6,256 nt of DNA from PWVB01 sp964530185 (GCA_964530185.1 CAZHBB010000149.1:1-6256), one strand, 5' to 3'. Positions 1 to 5,530 are shown, counted from the first letter of the stretch. The notes: generated by a model from the letters alone, not told the origin. Translations and numbers: made by a program.

Positions 1-1620
1 CGGGGGGCGAACGCGGTGGTGGTATGGGTCGTCGGTCTCCATCTGCGAGTGGTAGATCTCCATCAAGCGGAGCAGCGCAGCTTCTGCCGGCGCCGTCTCC
101 AATCCGCCGTGGACGAAGCGCTCGCGGTCCAGCAGCGCCCGTAGATACAGGATCTCCCAGCGCCAGTTCTGCCTTGCCCAGTCGGGCAGACGACCGTTCA
201 CAGCTTCCGCCAGCCGGTAGGCACGCTGCACATCCCGCGCGTCCACGGGTTGCTTTAGGAAGGAGCGGCTCGCCACGGCTTCGAGGGTGGCGATGATGGT
301 CAGCACGTCCTGGGTGACCTCCGGGCTGAATTCGTAGGCGATGTACTCCTCCAGTGTCTCCCAGGCGGAGCGGTCGCGGTCCCAGTAGAACTGGACGACG
401 ACGGCTTTGTTCAGGTCTTCGTAGATACCCTCACTATAGGGGAAGCCGCCCTCCACCACGTGCTTGACCTGGTTCCACAGGCGTTGCAGGCGGGTAGGGA
501 GAGGATGAGCGCCGACGCCACCCCATGGCCAGTTGCCCCACATGCTGATCTCCGGGAAGTTGAGCAGAGGCAGCCCACCGGGCACGCCGACATCCAGTGG
601 GTAGCGGGGGAAGTCCTCGTGCGAGTCGGCGAGGACGTAATCCACCCATCCGCGCTCCTTGCTCAGGGCGTCGCTCAGCCCTTGCCACTCGCCCGCGGGG
701 GGCGTATCGAACAGCCAGGTGCTCACGATGGTCCTCAGGTTCGGGAAGACTTCCCGGCCAAGTTGCGTCAGATCGCGGGCCAGCCTCAAGAAGCCATTGC
801 AGCCCCAGGGACGGCACTTCTCGCAAGCGCACCCGCCCTCGTCGTAGGGCCAGTACATCACCAGGTCCAGGCCGATGTCCGTCAGTTGTTCGAAGAGATG
901 GCGGATGTTCCCGGTGATATACGCATGTCCTTCTGGGGTGCTGGGGCAGATGGGGTTCCCGCTGTTCCCACGGCGGCCGGTGGGGTCAGGCAGGGGTGTC
1001 GCCCGCAGGTGTTCCGGGGCCCCACTGAACAGGGCGTTGTTCGCGCCGATGCAGAACAGCAGCCCTAGCTCCTTGGCGATGCGGGCATATTTGCGTACCA
1101 TTGCCAGGGCCTGCGCGGCCTGTGGGTCGTCCCAGTCCTGCAGGTTGATGAACGGGAAGGTGACCTTGATGGCGTTCACGCCCCAGAGCGCCAGATCCTC
1201 CACATAGCGGGTGATCTCCGACGTCGGGGCCACATGATACCAGTTGTGGAAGTGTGAGGCGAAGTACATGCCGCGCAACCCGCACTGCGGCACCGACGTA
1301 CCGCGCCAGGGGGAAGGTGCAAACGCTCCCTCGTAGCGGCTGGTGCGGAGAAACTTGCCGACGCCGTACAGCAATCCCAGAGGTGAGCCTCCGGCTATCT
1401 GCACCGTGGCCCCGACTTGATCGATGCGGAAGGCCTCAGGCGGCAGGTCCCCGGCGAAGGTCAGGACGAGCTGAGCGTCGGGGCCGCCCGCGACCACTCT
1501 TGTTGGACAGCGCCGTTGAATGCGGTCCTGCAGGATCGCGAACGTCCTGGAGACCAGCGGGTCGGCAGGCGCTTTAACTCTCACCGTGAGGGTGGATGTG
1601 GCGTGCCTGTCTGTATCCAT
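1..1620 (-). CDS. Glycoside hydrolase-like protein (alpha-glucuronidase/GH20-like architecture), C-terminus cut by window edge
   Basis: An uninterrupted reading frame of 540 codons starts at ATG 1620-1618 and has no stop before the left edge, so the C-terminus is missing. GGAGAG at 1630-1625 supports the start. Residues about 1-105 look like the alpha+beta domain that precedes the barrel in GH67 and GH20 enzymes (IAGGSPLGLLYGVGKFLR, 75-92). A TIM-barrel-like part then begins near GLRGMYFASHFHNW (114-127). Distinctive blocks are YWPYDEGG (256-263), a Cys cluster C264/C266/C269/C274, LNFPEISMWG (353-362) and PYSEGIYEDLNK (394-405). By analogy with the Asp-Glu pair of GH20, D260-E261 are candidate catalytic residues; E398 and E401 are other candidates. 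No clear signal peptide is seen, so it may be cytoplasmic. The conserved strings resemble a family I recall from planctomycete-type genomes without an assigned substrate. The hydrolase fold is fairly likely; glucuronidase or hexosaminidase activity is inference. Confidence 0.68.
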   Translation of the reverse strand, partial: MDTDRHATSTLTVRVKAPADPLVSRTFAILQDRIQRRCPTRVVAGGPDAQLVLTFAGDLPPEAFRIDQVGATVQIAGGSPLGLLYGVGKFLRTSRYEGAFAPSPWRGTSVPQCGLRGMYFASHFHNWYHVAPTSEITRYVEDLALWGVNAIKVTFPFINLQDWDDPQAAQALAMVRKYARIAKELGLLFCIGANNALFSGAPEHLRATPLPDPTGRRGNSGNPICPSTPEGHAYITGNIRHLFEQLTDIGLDLVMYWPYDEGGCACEKCRPWGCNGFLRLARDLTQLGREVFPNLRTIVSTWLFDTPPAGEWQGLSDALSKERGWVDYVLADSHEDFPRYPLDVGVPGGLPLLNFPEISMWGNWPWGGVGAHPLPTRLQRLWNQVKHVVEGGFPYSEGIYEDLNKAVVVQFYWDRDRSAWETLEEYIAYEFSPEVTQDVLTIIATLEAVASRSFLKQPVDARDVQRAYRLAEAVNGRLPDWARQNWRWEILYLRALLDRERFVHGGLETAPAEAALLRLMEIYHSQMETDDPYHHRVRPP

Positions 1621-1624
1621 ATAT

Positions 1625-1630
1625 CTCTCC
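1625..1630 (-). promoter_or_regulatory. Ribosome binding site of the glycoside hydrolase-like gene
   Basis: GGAGAG on the minus strand lies 4 bases before ATG 1620. It fixes the start, and no in-frame ATG lies just upstream. It falls at or next to the predicted transcription start, so the leader is little more than this site. Confidence 0.75.
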
Positions 1631-1637
1631 AGTGAGG

Positions 1638-1666
1638 AGTGTAAGGAAGCGCTATTTCATTGTCAA
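1638..1666 (-). promoter_or_regulatory. Sigma-70-type promoter of the glycoside hydrolase-like gene
   Basis: On the minus strand a perfect -35 box TTGACA (1666-1661) is followed by a 17-base spacer and TACACT (1643-1638), which matches TATAAT at four of six positions. The expected transcription start is near 1631, giving a leader of only about 10 bases that still holds the Shine-Dalgarno. The spacer contains AGCGCT, a short palindrome. Confidence 0.72.
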
Positions 1667-1684
1667 GTGAAGTGGCCTGGGCGA

Positions 1685-1700
1685 AAATTGTTGTCAATTT
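1685..1700. repeat. Inverted repeat AAATTG-N4-CAATTT, possible operator
   Basis: Two perfect 6-base arms (1685-1690 and 1695-1700) flank TTGT. The site begins 19 bases upstream of the -35 box of the minus-strand promoter, a usual place for an activator or an upstream operator. It includes TTGTCAA (1691-1697), which recurs at 1660-1666 exactly 31 bases away, about three helical turns. The regulator is unknown. Confidence 0.4.
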
Positions 1701-1741
1701 GCGGGGGTAAAAGGTATGGCATTCTTTTGTGACTTGCAGCG

Positions 1742-1771
1742 CCTGCCGCTGGTCGCTGGGGAGGCGGCAGG
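1742..1771. repeat. Inverted repeat with 8-base arms in the divergent intergenic region
   Basis: CCTGCCGC (1742-1749) and GCGGCAGG (1764-1771) are perfect reverse complements around a 14-base loop. Neither strand has a T-run after the stem, so it does not look like an intrinsic terminator. It lies about 75 bases upstream of the minus-strand -35 box. It may be a protein-binding site, a structured RNA fragment or chance in GC-rich DNA. Confidence 0.35.
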
Positions 1772-1854
1772 GAGTGCCCAAGACCGCAATCGGGCGGGGA
1801 TAGACCTATTATGGCCCAGCCTGTAGATCGCAGCGCATGATCGCCACTTTGGCA

Positions 1855-1954
1855 NNNNNNNNNNNNNNNNNNNNNNNNNNNNNNNNNNNNNNNNNNNNNN
1901 NNNNNNNNNNNNNNNNNNNNNNNNNNNNNNNNNNNNNNNNNNNNNNNNNNNNNN
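1855..1954. other. Assembly gap of 100 N
   Basis: Exactly 100 unknown bases. A round 100 is a common placeholder for a scaffold gap of unknown length, so the true distance, and any gene or terminator hidden there, cannot be judged. Reading frames drawn through it are not real. Confidence 0.98.
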
Positions 1955-1988
1955 TGTCTCGAGGGACGCCCTCCGCGTCACGGCCCGG

Positions 1989-2016
1989 TTGCCCCATAGT
2001 TATTTCGTACTATCCT
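1989..2016 (+). promoter_or_regulatory. Possible sigma-70 promoter for the TrmO-like gene
   Basis: TTGCCC (1989-1994), a 16-base spacer and TATCCT (2011-2016) lie upstream of the start at 2054. The match is moderate (four of six at each box) and would place the transcription start near 2023 with a leader of about 30 bases. The AT-rich island here stands out from its surroundings. Confidence 0.4.
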
Positions 2017-2040
2017 GCTGCTGTTCCCATCTCAGCGTTT

Positions 2041-2045
2041 GAGGG
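2041..2045 (+). promoter_or_regulatory. Ribosome binding site of the TrmO-like gene
   Basis: GAGGG ends 8 bases before ATG 2054 and supports that start. Confidence 0.55.
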
Positions 2046-2053
2046 TTGTCTGA

Positions 2054-2533
2054 ATGGAGATCAAGTACCGCGCTATCGGCGTGATCCACAGTCCTTTCAC
2101 GGAGATCGAGGGGATGCCTATTCAACCTCCGGGGGCGGTGGGTGTGCGCGGCTCGGTGGAGCTTCTGCCTGAGTTGGAGGAAGGGCTGAGGGATCTGGAG
2201 GGTTTCTCACACCTCATCCTGCTCTACCATTTTCACCGCGTGCGCGAGGCCAGGTTGACCGTCGTCCCCTTCATGGACCTCCAGCCCCATGGAGTGTTCG
2301 CCACGCGGGCGCCCAAACGGCCCAACCCTATCGGCCTGTCGGTGGTGCGGTTGATCGGGATCGAGGGGCCTGTCTTGACCATCGAGGGTGTGGATGTGCT
2401 GGATGGCACACCCTTGTTGGATCTTAAGCCCTATGTGCCGGCGTTCGATCAGCCGGGCGACGTCCGTGTGGGATGGTTGGAGCGCGCCGGCGGGCGCGTG
2501 CGGCATACCCGGTCCGACGATCGGTTCCGGTGA
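2054..2533 (+). CDS. trmO: TsaA/TrmO-type tRNA N6-threonylcarbamoyladenosine (t6A37) methyltransferase
   Basis: The 159-residue product matches the TsaA/UPF0066 family in length and motifs. Family members whose function is known transfer a methyl group from S-adenosylmethionine to t6A at position 37 of threonine tRNAs. Visible hallmarks are YRAIGVIHSPF (5-15), the signature GVFATRAPKRPNPIGLS (80-96) with R85 and the RPNPIG turn, and DVLDGTPLLDLKPYVP (114-129). It lacks the C-terminal extension of the longer E. coli TrmO (about 235 residues), as is usual for short bacterial and archaeal forms. The protein should be cytoplasmic. It has its own probable promoter and lies 219 bases before the aldolase gene, so it looks like a housekeeping neighbour rather than part of the sugar operon. 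Family assignment is firm; the exact tRNA substrate in this organism is inferred. Confidence 0.9.
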   Translation: MEIKYRAIGVIHSPFTEIEGMPIQPPGAVGVRGSVELLPELEEGLRDLEGFSHLILLYHFHRVREARLTVVPFMDLQPHGVFATRAPKRPNPIGLSVVRLIGIEGPVLTIEGVDVLDGTPLLDLKPYVPAFDQPGDVRVGWLERAGGRVRHTRSDDRFR

Positions 2534-2548
2534 GGACTCAGATTCAAC

Positions 2549-2575
2549 CGCAAAGAGCGCAGAGAGCACAGGGGA
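2549..2575 (+). repeat. Short 9-bp tandem repeat of the CGCARAGAG type
   Basis: CGCAAAGAG (2549-2557) and CGCAGAGAG (2558-2566) are successive 9-base units, and CACAGGGGA (2567-2575) looks like a decayed third unit. An inverted piece, CTCTGCG (2586-2592), pairs with CGCAGAG (2558-2564), so the RNA could fold. Purine-rich repeats of this style recur between genes in several environmental bacterial groups, from memory. Only one locus is visible here. Confidence 0.5.
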
Positions 2576-2594
2576 ACCTGAGAGCCTCTGCGTT
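2556..2594. repeat. Inverted repeat linking the tandem unit to its mirror copy
   Basis: CGCAGAG (2558-2564) and CTCTGCG (2586-2592) are perfect reverse complements; a G-T and an A-T pair can extend the stem to 2556-2594. The loop is 21 bases. No T-run follows, so it is at best a weak terminator for the TrmO-like gene. The right arm abuts and slightly overlaps the -35 box of the downstream promoter. Confidence 0.45.
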
Positions 2595-2621
2595 GACATC
2601 CCCCGCTGTCTGCCCTAGACT
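2593..2621 (+). promoter_or_regulatory. Sigma-70-type promoter of the aldolase-kinase-dehydrogenase operon
   Basis: A perfect TTGACA (2593-2598), a 17-base spacer and TAGACT (2616-2621, four of six to TATAAT) form a strong candidate. Transcription would start near 2628, giving a leader of about 125 bases. The box set mirrors that of the minus-strand hydrolase promoter: the same -35 and the same spacing. Confidence 0.65.
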
Positions 2622-2650
2622 GTCACGTGCGCTTCGAGCGCGGGGATGGA

Positions 2651-2665
2651 TGAGTGTCTGACTCA
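2651..2665. repeat. Perfect inverted repeat TGAGT-N5-ACTCA in the operon leader, possible operator
   Basis: TGAGT (2651-2655) and ACTCA (2661-2665) flank GTCTG, centred about 30 bases after the predicted transcription start. A repressor bound here would block elongation. As RNA it would form only a weak 5-bp hairpin, next to another short stem at 2629-2641 (GCGC-TTCGA-GCGC). No regulator gene is in the window. Confidence 0.35.
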
Positions 2666-2741
2666 CGCGCAAGGCAGCGGCGTAAGCTTGTCTGTGTACA
2701 ATGCTGCCCGGGGATCGGCGTGTGTGCTACGTATGAAGCAA

Positions 2742-2747
2742 AGGAGG
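2742..2747 (+). promoter_or_regulatory. Ribosome binding site deciding the aldolase start
   Basis: AGGAGG, within AAGGAGG 2741-2747, is a full-consensus Shine-Dalgarno 5 bases before ATG 2753. It decides against the in-frame GTG at 2654, which would add 33 residues unlike the aldolase family. Confidence 0.88.
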
Positions 2748-2752
2748 CTGCA

Positions 2753-3439
2753 ATGGCTGTCGCAAATATCAACCGTTATCTGGACCATGCCGTGCTCAAA
2801 CCGGAGCTGACGCGGCAGGAGGCGATTGCCGCGATCCAGCTCGGCATTGACTACAAGGTGCGCACGGTCTGTGTGCGGCCTTGCGACATCGAGTTGGCCG
2901 TTGATATGTGCCGCGGCACCGACTCGGAGGTCTCATGCGTGCTGGCTTTCCCGCATGGCTGCACCTCAAGCGCCGTCAAGGCCGATGAGGCCCGGCGCTA
3001 TATCGCGGCCGGCACTCGGGAGATCGACATGGTGGCCAACTACGGCTTCATCCGCTCCGGCATGTGGGATGAGGTCGTGGCGGATATCCGCGCCGTGACC
3101 GACGTCGCCCGCCCCGCTGGCGTGTTGGTGAAAGTGATCCTGGAGACCGCCTATCTGACGCTAGACGAGATTAAGCGTGCCGTTGCGTGTGCCATCGAGG
3201 CGCAAGCCGACTTCGTCAAAACTTCCACTGGTTTTGCGCCTGAGGGAGCCACCGAGGAGAAGGTAAAGGCCATGCTCGAAGCGGCCCAGGGCCAGATCAA
3301 GGTCAAAGCTGCCGGCGGCATCCGCGATCGGGCGCGAGCCGAGAGGTTCATCGAGATGGGAGTGGCGCGCATCGGCAATGGTTACACCTCCACCAAGGCC
3401 ATCTGTGAGGGTGTGGGGCGCTCCGACGCCGACTACTGA
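2753..3439 (+). CDS. deoC: Deoxyribose-phosphate aldolase (DERA/DeoC)-family class I aldolase, non-canonical phosphate loop
   Basis: The 228-residue product is a TIM-barrel class I aldolase of the DeoC family. The canonical enzyme splits 2-deoxyribose-5-phosphate into glyceraldehyde-3-phosphate and acetaldehyde. Visible hallmarks are YLDHAVLKP (9-17), EIDMV with catalytic D92 (90-94), FVKTSTGF with Schiff-base K156 (154-161) and KAAGGIRD with second lysine K185 (185-192). The start is set by a consensus Shine-Dalgarno. Several positions differ from classical DERA: the phosphate-binding GTSSG/GASSG loop is replaced by GNGYTST (208-214), INVG/INIG by ANYG (95-98), and the DHT motif by DHA. It is the first gene of the probable operon, 39 bases before a ribokinase-like gene. 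Family membership and Schiff-base chemistry are secure. The substrate may be deoxyribose-5-phosphate or another sugar phosphate, so the gene symbol denotes the family. Confidence 0.88.
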   Translation: MAVANINRYLDHAVLKPELTRQEAIAAIQLGIDYKVRTVCVRPCDIELAVDMCRGTDSEVSCVLAFPHGCTSSAVKADEARRYIAAGTREIDMVANYGFIRSGMWDEVVADIRAVTDVARPAGVLVKVILETAYLTLDEIKRAVACAIEAQADFVKTSTGFAPEGATEEKVKAMLEAAQGQIKVKAAGGIRDRARAERFIEMGVARIGNGYTSTKAICEGVGRSDADY

Positions 3440-3467
3440 TGTCGGCCTGACCCGTTATAGTCTTTCC

Positions 3468-3474
3468 AGGGGGA
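3468..3474 (+). promoter_or_regulatory. Ribosome binding site of the PfkB kinase gene
   Basis: AGGGGGA ends 4 bases before ATG 3479, in the 39-base gap after the aldolase stop. I see no separate promoter with a usable -35 box. Confidence 0.6.
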
Positions 3475-3478
3475 TCCC

Positions 3479-4411
3479 ATGGCCAAACCCATTGTCGTGA
3501 TTGGAAGCTCCAATGTCGATTTCATCATGAAGATGGAGCGCTTGCCGGCGCGGGACGAGACGGTCACCGATGCCACCTTCATGCAGGCCTTTGGGGGTAA
3601 AGGAGCCAACCAGGCGGTGGCCGCCGGACGTGCCGGAGGTGATGTGATCTTCGTGAGCTGTATGGGTGATGACCCCTATGCTGAACGTATGGTGGCAAAC
3701 CTCCGGGAGAGTGGGGTACACACGGGGCACATCTATCGAGAAACAGGGGTGTCAAGCGGCGCTGCGCTGATCATGGTCGGTGAGGGGGGACACAACTACA
3801 TCGCGGTGGCTCCCGGTGCCAATCGGCGGCTGACGCCGAAGCGGATCGAGGGGCTGCGGGAGGTGATTGCGGGGGCTGCGTACGTGCTGATGCAATTTGA
3901 GATCCCGTCTGAGACCGTCGCACGGGCCATCGAGGTCGCTGACGAGGCAGGTGTACCTGTCGTCTGGAATTATGCTCCTGCCCGACCGTTCGATGTGTCG
4001 CTGCTTAAAAAGGTGGAGATCGTGGTGGCCAATGAGCCTGAGAGCACGCTGCTGACGGGTGTGACGGTGACAGAGCTGGCGTCGGCCCGGGAGGCGGCTC
4101 AGAGGATGCGCGCGCTAGGGACAGATACGGCAATCGTGACCCTGGGAGAGGCGGGATCAATGGTCGTCGCGCCTGAGATGCCGGAGGGGGGCCACATCCC
4201 GGCCTTTCCCGTCCAGGCGGTGGATAGCACGGCGGCAGGCGATACCTACTGCGGCTGTCTGCTGGTGGCCCTGGCGGAGGGCAAGCCGTTGGCCGATGCG
4301 GTGCGCTTTGCCAGCGCGGCCGCGGCGCTCTGTGTGCAGCGCATGGGGGCGCAGCCTTCCATCCCTTGGCGGGAGGAGATCGAGGCCTTTCTGGCCGGGC
4401 GGGAGGAGTAG
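3479..4411 (+). CDS. Ribokinase-like PfkB-family sugar kinase
   Basis: The 310-residue product has the length and full motif set of ribokinases, which phosphorylate sugars with ATP in the cytoplasm. It shows GSSNVDFIMKMERLP (9-23) with substrate-binding D14, the first PfkB signature GGKGANQAVAAGRAG (39-53), E141, the NxxE motif N185-E188, the nucleotide-binding VTLGEAGS (220-227), and the second signature DSTAAGD (249-255) with catalytic D255. Next to a DERA-family gene, a 2-deoxyribose kinase (DeoK-like) or ribokinase role is the obvious guess: the kinase would supply the phosphorylated aldolase substrate. PfkB sequences do not reveal sugar specificity reliably, so no symbol is given. Nothing in the sequence suggests loss of activity. 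Confidence 0.88.
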   Translation: MAKPIVVIGSSNVDFIMKMERLPARDETVTDATFMQAFGGKGANQAVAAGRAGGDVIFVSCMGDDPYAERMVANLRESGVHTGHIYRETGVSSGAALIMVGEGGHNYIAVAPGANRRLTPKRIEGLREVIAGAAYVLMQFEIPSETVARAIEVADEAGVPVVWNYAPARPFDVSLLKKVEIVVANEPESTLLTGVTVTELASAREAAQRMRALGTDTAIVTLGEAGSMVVAPEMPEGGHIPAFPVQAVDSTAAGDTYCGCLLVALAEGKPLADAVRFASAAAALCVQRMGAQPSIPWREEIEAFLAGREE

Positions 4412-4437
4412 GGCGGCCTGGCCTGTGGATTGCAAAA

Positions 4438-4455
4438 GCGGCGACGTGTCGCCGC
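4438..4455. repeat. Intercistronic hairpin between the kinase and dehydrogenase genes
   Basis: GCGGCGAC (4438-4445) and GTCGCCGC (4448-4455) are perfect 8-base arms around GT; in RNA a 7-bp stem with a CGTG loop is likely. It sits 27 bases after the kinase stop and 46 bases before the next start. No T-run follows, so it is unlikely to be a strong intrinsic terminator. It could stabilise or attenuate the transcript. This is the widest gap in the operon (90 bases). Confidence 0.5.
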
Positions 4456-4487
4456 ACGCCAAACGTAATAGTCCCAATGGGGTACAT

Positions 4488-4496
4488 GGAAGGGAG
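4488..4496 (+). promoter_or_regulatory. Ribosome binding site of the dehydrogenase gene
   Basis: GGAAGGGAG, best core AGGGAG at 4491-4496, ends 5 bases before ATG 4502. Confidence 0.65.
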
Positions 4497-4501
4497 CCGC
4501 T

Positions 4502-5509
4502 ATGAAGGCCAAGGCGTTGATCTGTGACGAGCATCAGCGTTTCTCCCTCGAGGATGTGATCCTCAAGGACCATGCCCCGGACGAGGTTCTTGTGCGCACG
4601 CACTACTCCGGGGTGAGTATCGGGACGGAGTTCGCCCTGATCCGCAATAAACTGTCGTGGGGCCCTTATCCCCTATGCACGGGCTATATGGGCACTGGGG
4701 TGGTGGAGGCGGTGGGTGCTGAGGTCAGCGACTTCAAGATCGGCGATCCAGTCTACTTCCGAGGTAACGCTTCGATGACACTGACGGACGGCACCGCCGT
4801 AAGCAGCGTCTCTGGTACCCACTGCAGTCACATCGTGGCGAAGCCGCACACCTCACACGGTGTGGACCATCTGGTGCCCGGTGTGGCGATGGATGTCGCG
4901 GCGATGTTCGTGATGCCCGCGGTGGGGCTATATGGGGTGGACATGGCAAATCCACGCATGGGGGAGACCGTGGTGGTCTACGGCGTGGGGCAGATTGGGT
5001 TGGGGGTGGTGGCGGCCTGCGCCCTTCGCGGTTGTACGGTGGTCGCGGTGGATCTCGAGGAGCAACGGCTGGGCACCGCTCGCCTGCTGGGAGCTGACCA
5101 TGTGATCAATGCCAGCGCTCACGATGTCGCACAGGGGCTCAAGCGTCTAGCTCCAGAAGGTGCCGATGTGGTTTTCGAGTGTACGGGAAACCCCGCGTGT
5201 CTTGACCCGGCGATCGCGCTCTGCCGCCCGTTCGGTCGTTTCGTCTGGCAGGGGAACTACGGCAGCGCGCCGGTGTCCATGCATTTCCTGTCGCCCCATG
5301 GACGCCGCCTGACGATGTTCTTCCCCTGCGATGACGGTGGCCCGGCCTGTCGACGAGCCGTGCTGAAGAACATGGCGATGGGCGCACTGAAGTGGGAGCA
5401 TTGTATCACCCATCGGATCCCCTTCACAGAGGCACCCGAGATGTTCCAGCACATCAATGACGGCACGGCTGAGGGCGTGCTCGGCGTCGTCATCAACTGG
5501 CAGGACTAG
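4502..5509 (+). CDS. Medium-chain NAD(P)-dependent dehydrogenase (MDR family) without the usual zinc ligands
   Basis: The 335-residue product has the two-domain MDR layout: a GroES-like N-terminal half and a Rossmann half with GVGQIG (161-166). D184 at the end of the second strand (VVAVD, 180-184) favours NAD over NADP. The catalytic-zinc motifs of alcohol and sorbitol dehydrogenases are absent: the usual CG(V/I)CGTD is SGVSIGTE (36-43), and the GHE motif is TGYMGTG (60-66). The four-cysteine structural zinc lobe is also missing, with only C108 in that region. The SGxSxGTE style recalls BchC-like and other atypical MDR sugar or polyol dehydrogenases. It probably oxidises or reduces a hydroxyl group of the operon's sugar in the cytoplasm. 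Acetaldehyde reduction (clearing a DERA product) is possible but less likely without zinc. The family is certain; the substrate is unknown. Confidence 0.85.
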   Translation: MKAKALICDEHQRFSLEDVILKDHAPDEVLVRTHYSGVSIGTEFALIRNKLSWGPYPLCTGYMGTGVVEAVGAEVSDFKIGDPVYFRGNASMTLTDGTAVSSVSGTHCSHIVAKPHTSHGVDHLVPGVAMDVAAMFVMPAVGLYGVDMANPRMGETVVVYGVGQIGLGVVAACALRGCTVVAVDLEEQRLGTARLLGADHVINASAHDVAQGLKRLAPEGADVVFECTGNPACLDPAIALCRPFGRFVWQGNYGSAPVSMHFLSPHGRRLTMFFPCDDGGPACRRAVLKNMAMGALKWEHCITHRIPFTEAPEMFQHINDGTAEGVLGVVINWQD

Positions 5510-5530
5510 GGTCGGCCGGATATGTGTGGT

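Larger units (their letters stand above)
1621..2053. other. Divergent intergenic region interrupted by an assembly gap
   Basis: This 433-base stretch separates the minus-strand hydrolase gene from the plus-strand TrmO-like gene. It holds the minus-strand promoter, two inverted repeats, the N-run and a possible plus-strand promoter. A short palindrome GAGGG-ACG-CCCTC occurs at 1961-1973. I see no convincing coding region, tRNA or terminator in the readable parts 1667-1854 and 1955-2040. Anything inside the gap is invisible. Confidence 0.7.

Noticed and set aside
460..1068. 202-codon plus-strand reading frame in the hydrolase region
   Set aside because: It is a shadow of the 540-codon minus-strand gene, has no family resemblance, and the minus frame carries recognisable motifs throughout.
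1651..1664. LacI-type operator around AGCGCT in the hydrolase promoter spacer
   Set aside because: Only the central six bases are symmetrical; the flanking bases do not match the arms expected of a LacI/CcpA/CRE-type operator.
1742..1771. Inverted repeat as an intrinsic terminator
   Set aside because: Neither strand has a T-tract after the stem and the 14-base loop is too long for a typical terminator.
1809..2172. Reading frames crossing the N-run (1837-2172 plus, 1694-1981 and 1809-1997 minus)
   Set aside because: They run through 100 unknown bases of probably arbitrary length and show no recognisable protein on either side.
2549..2594. CRISPR array
   Set aside because: The units are 9 bases long, directly adjacent, have no spacers and number only two to three.
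2697..2702. TACAAT as a second -10 box for the aldolase gene
   Set aside because: No acceptable -35 box lies 16-18 bases upstream and there is no extended -10 TG at the correct spacing.
2654..2752. 33-residue N-terminal extension of the aldolase from GTG 2654
   Set aside because: The consensus AAGGAGG directly before ATG 2753 and the normal DERA N-terminus (NRYLDHAVLKP) favour the shorter protein; the extension has no family counterpart.
3456..3461. TATAGT before the kinase gene as an internal promoter
   Set aside because: The -35 region at the right distance falls on the aldolase stop region (CTACTG) and does not resemble TTGACA.
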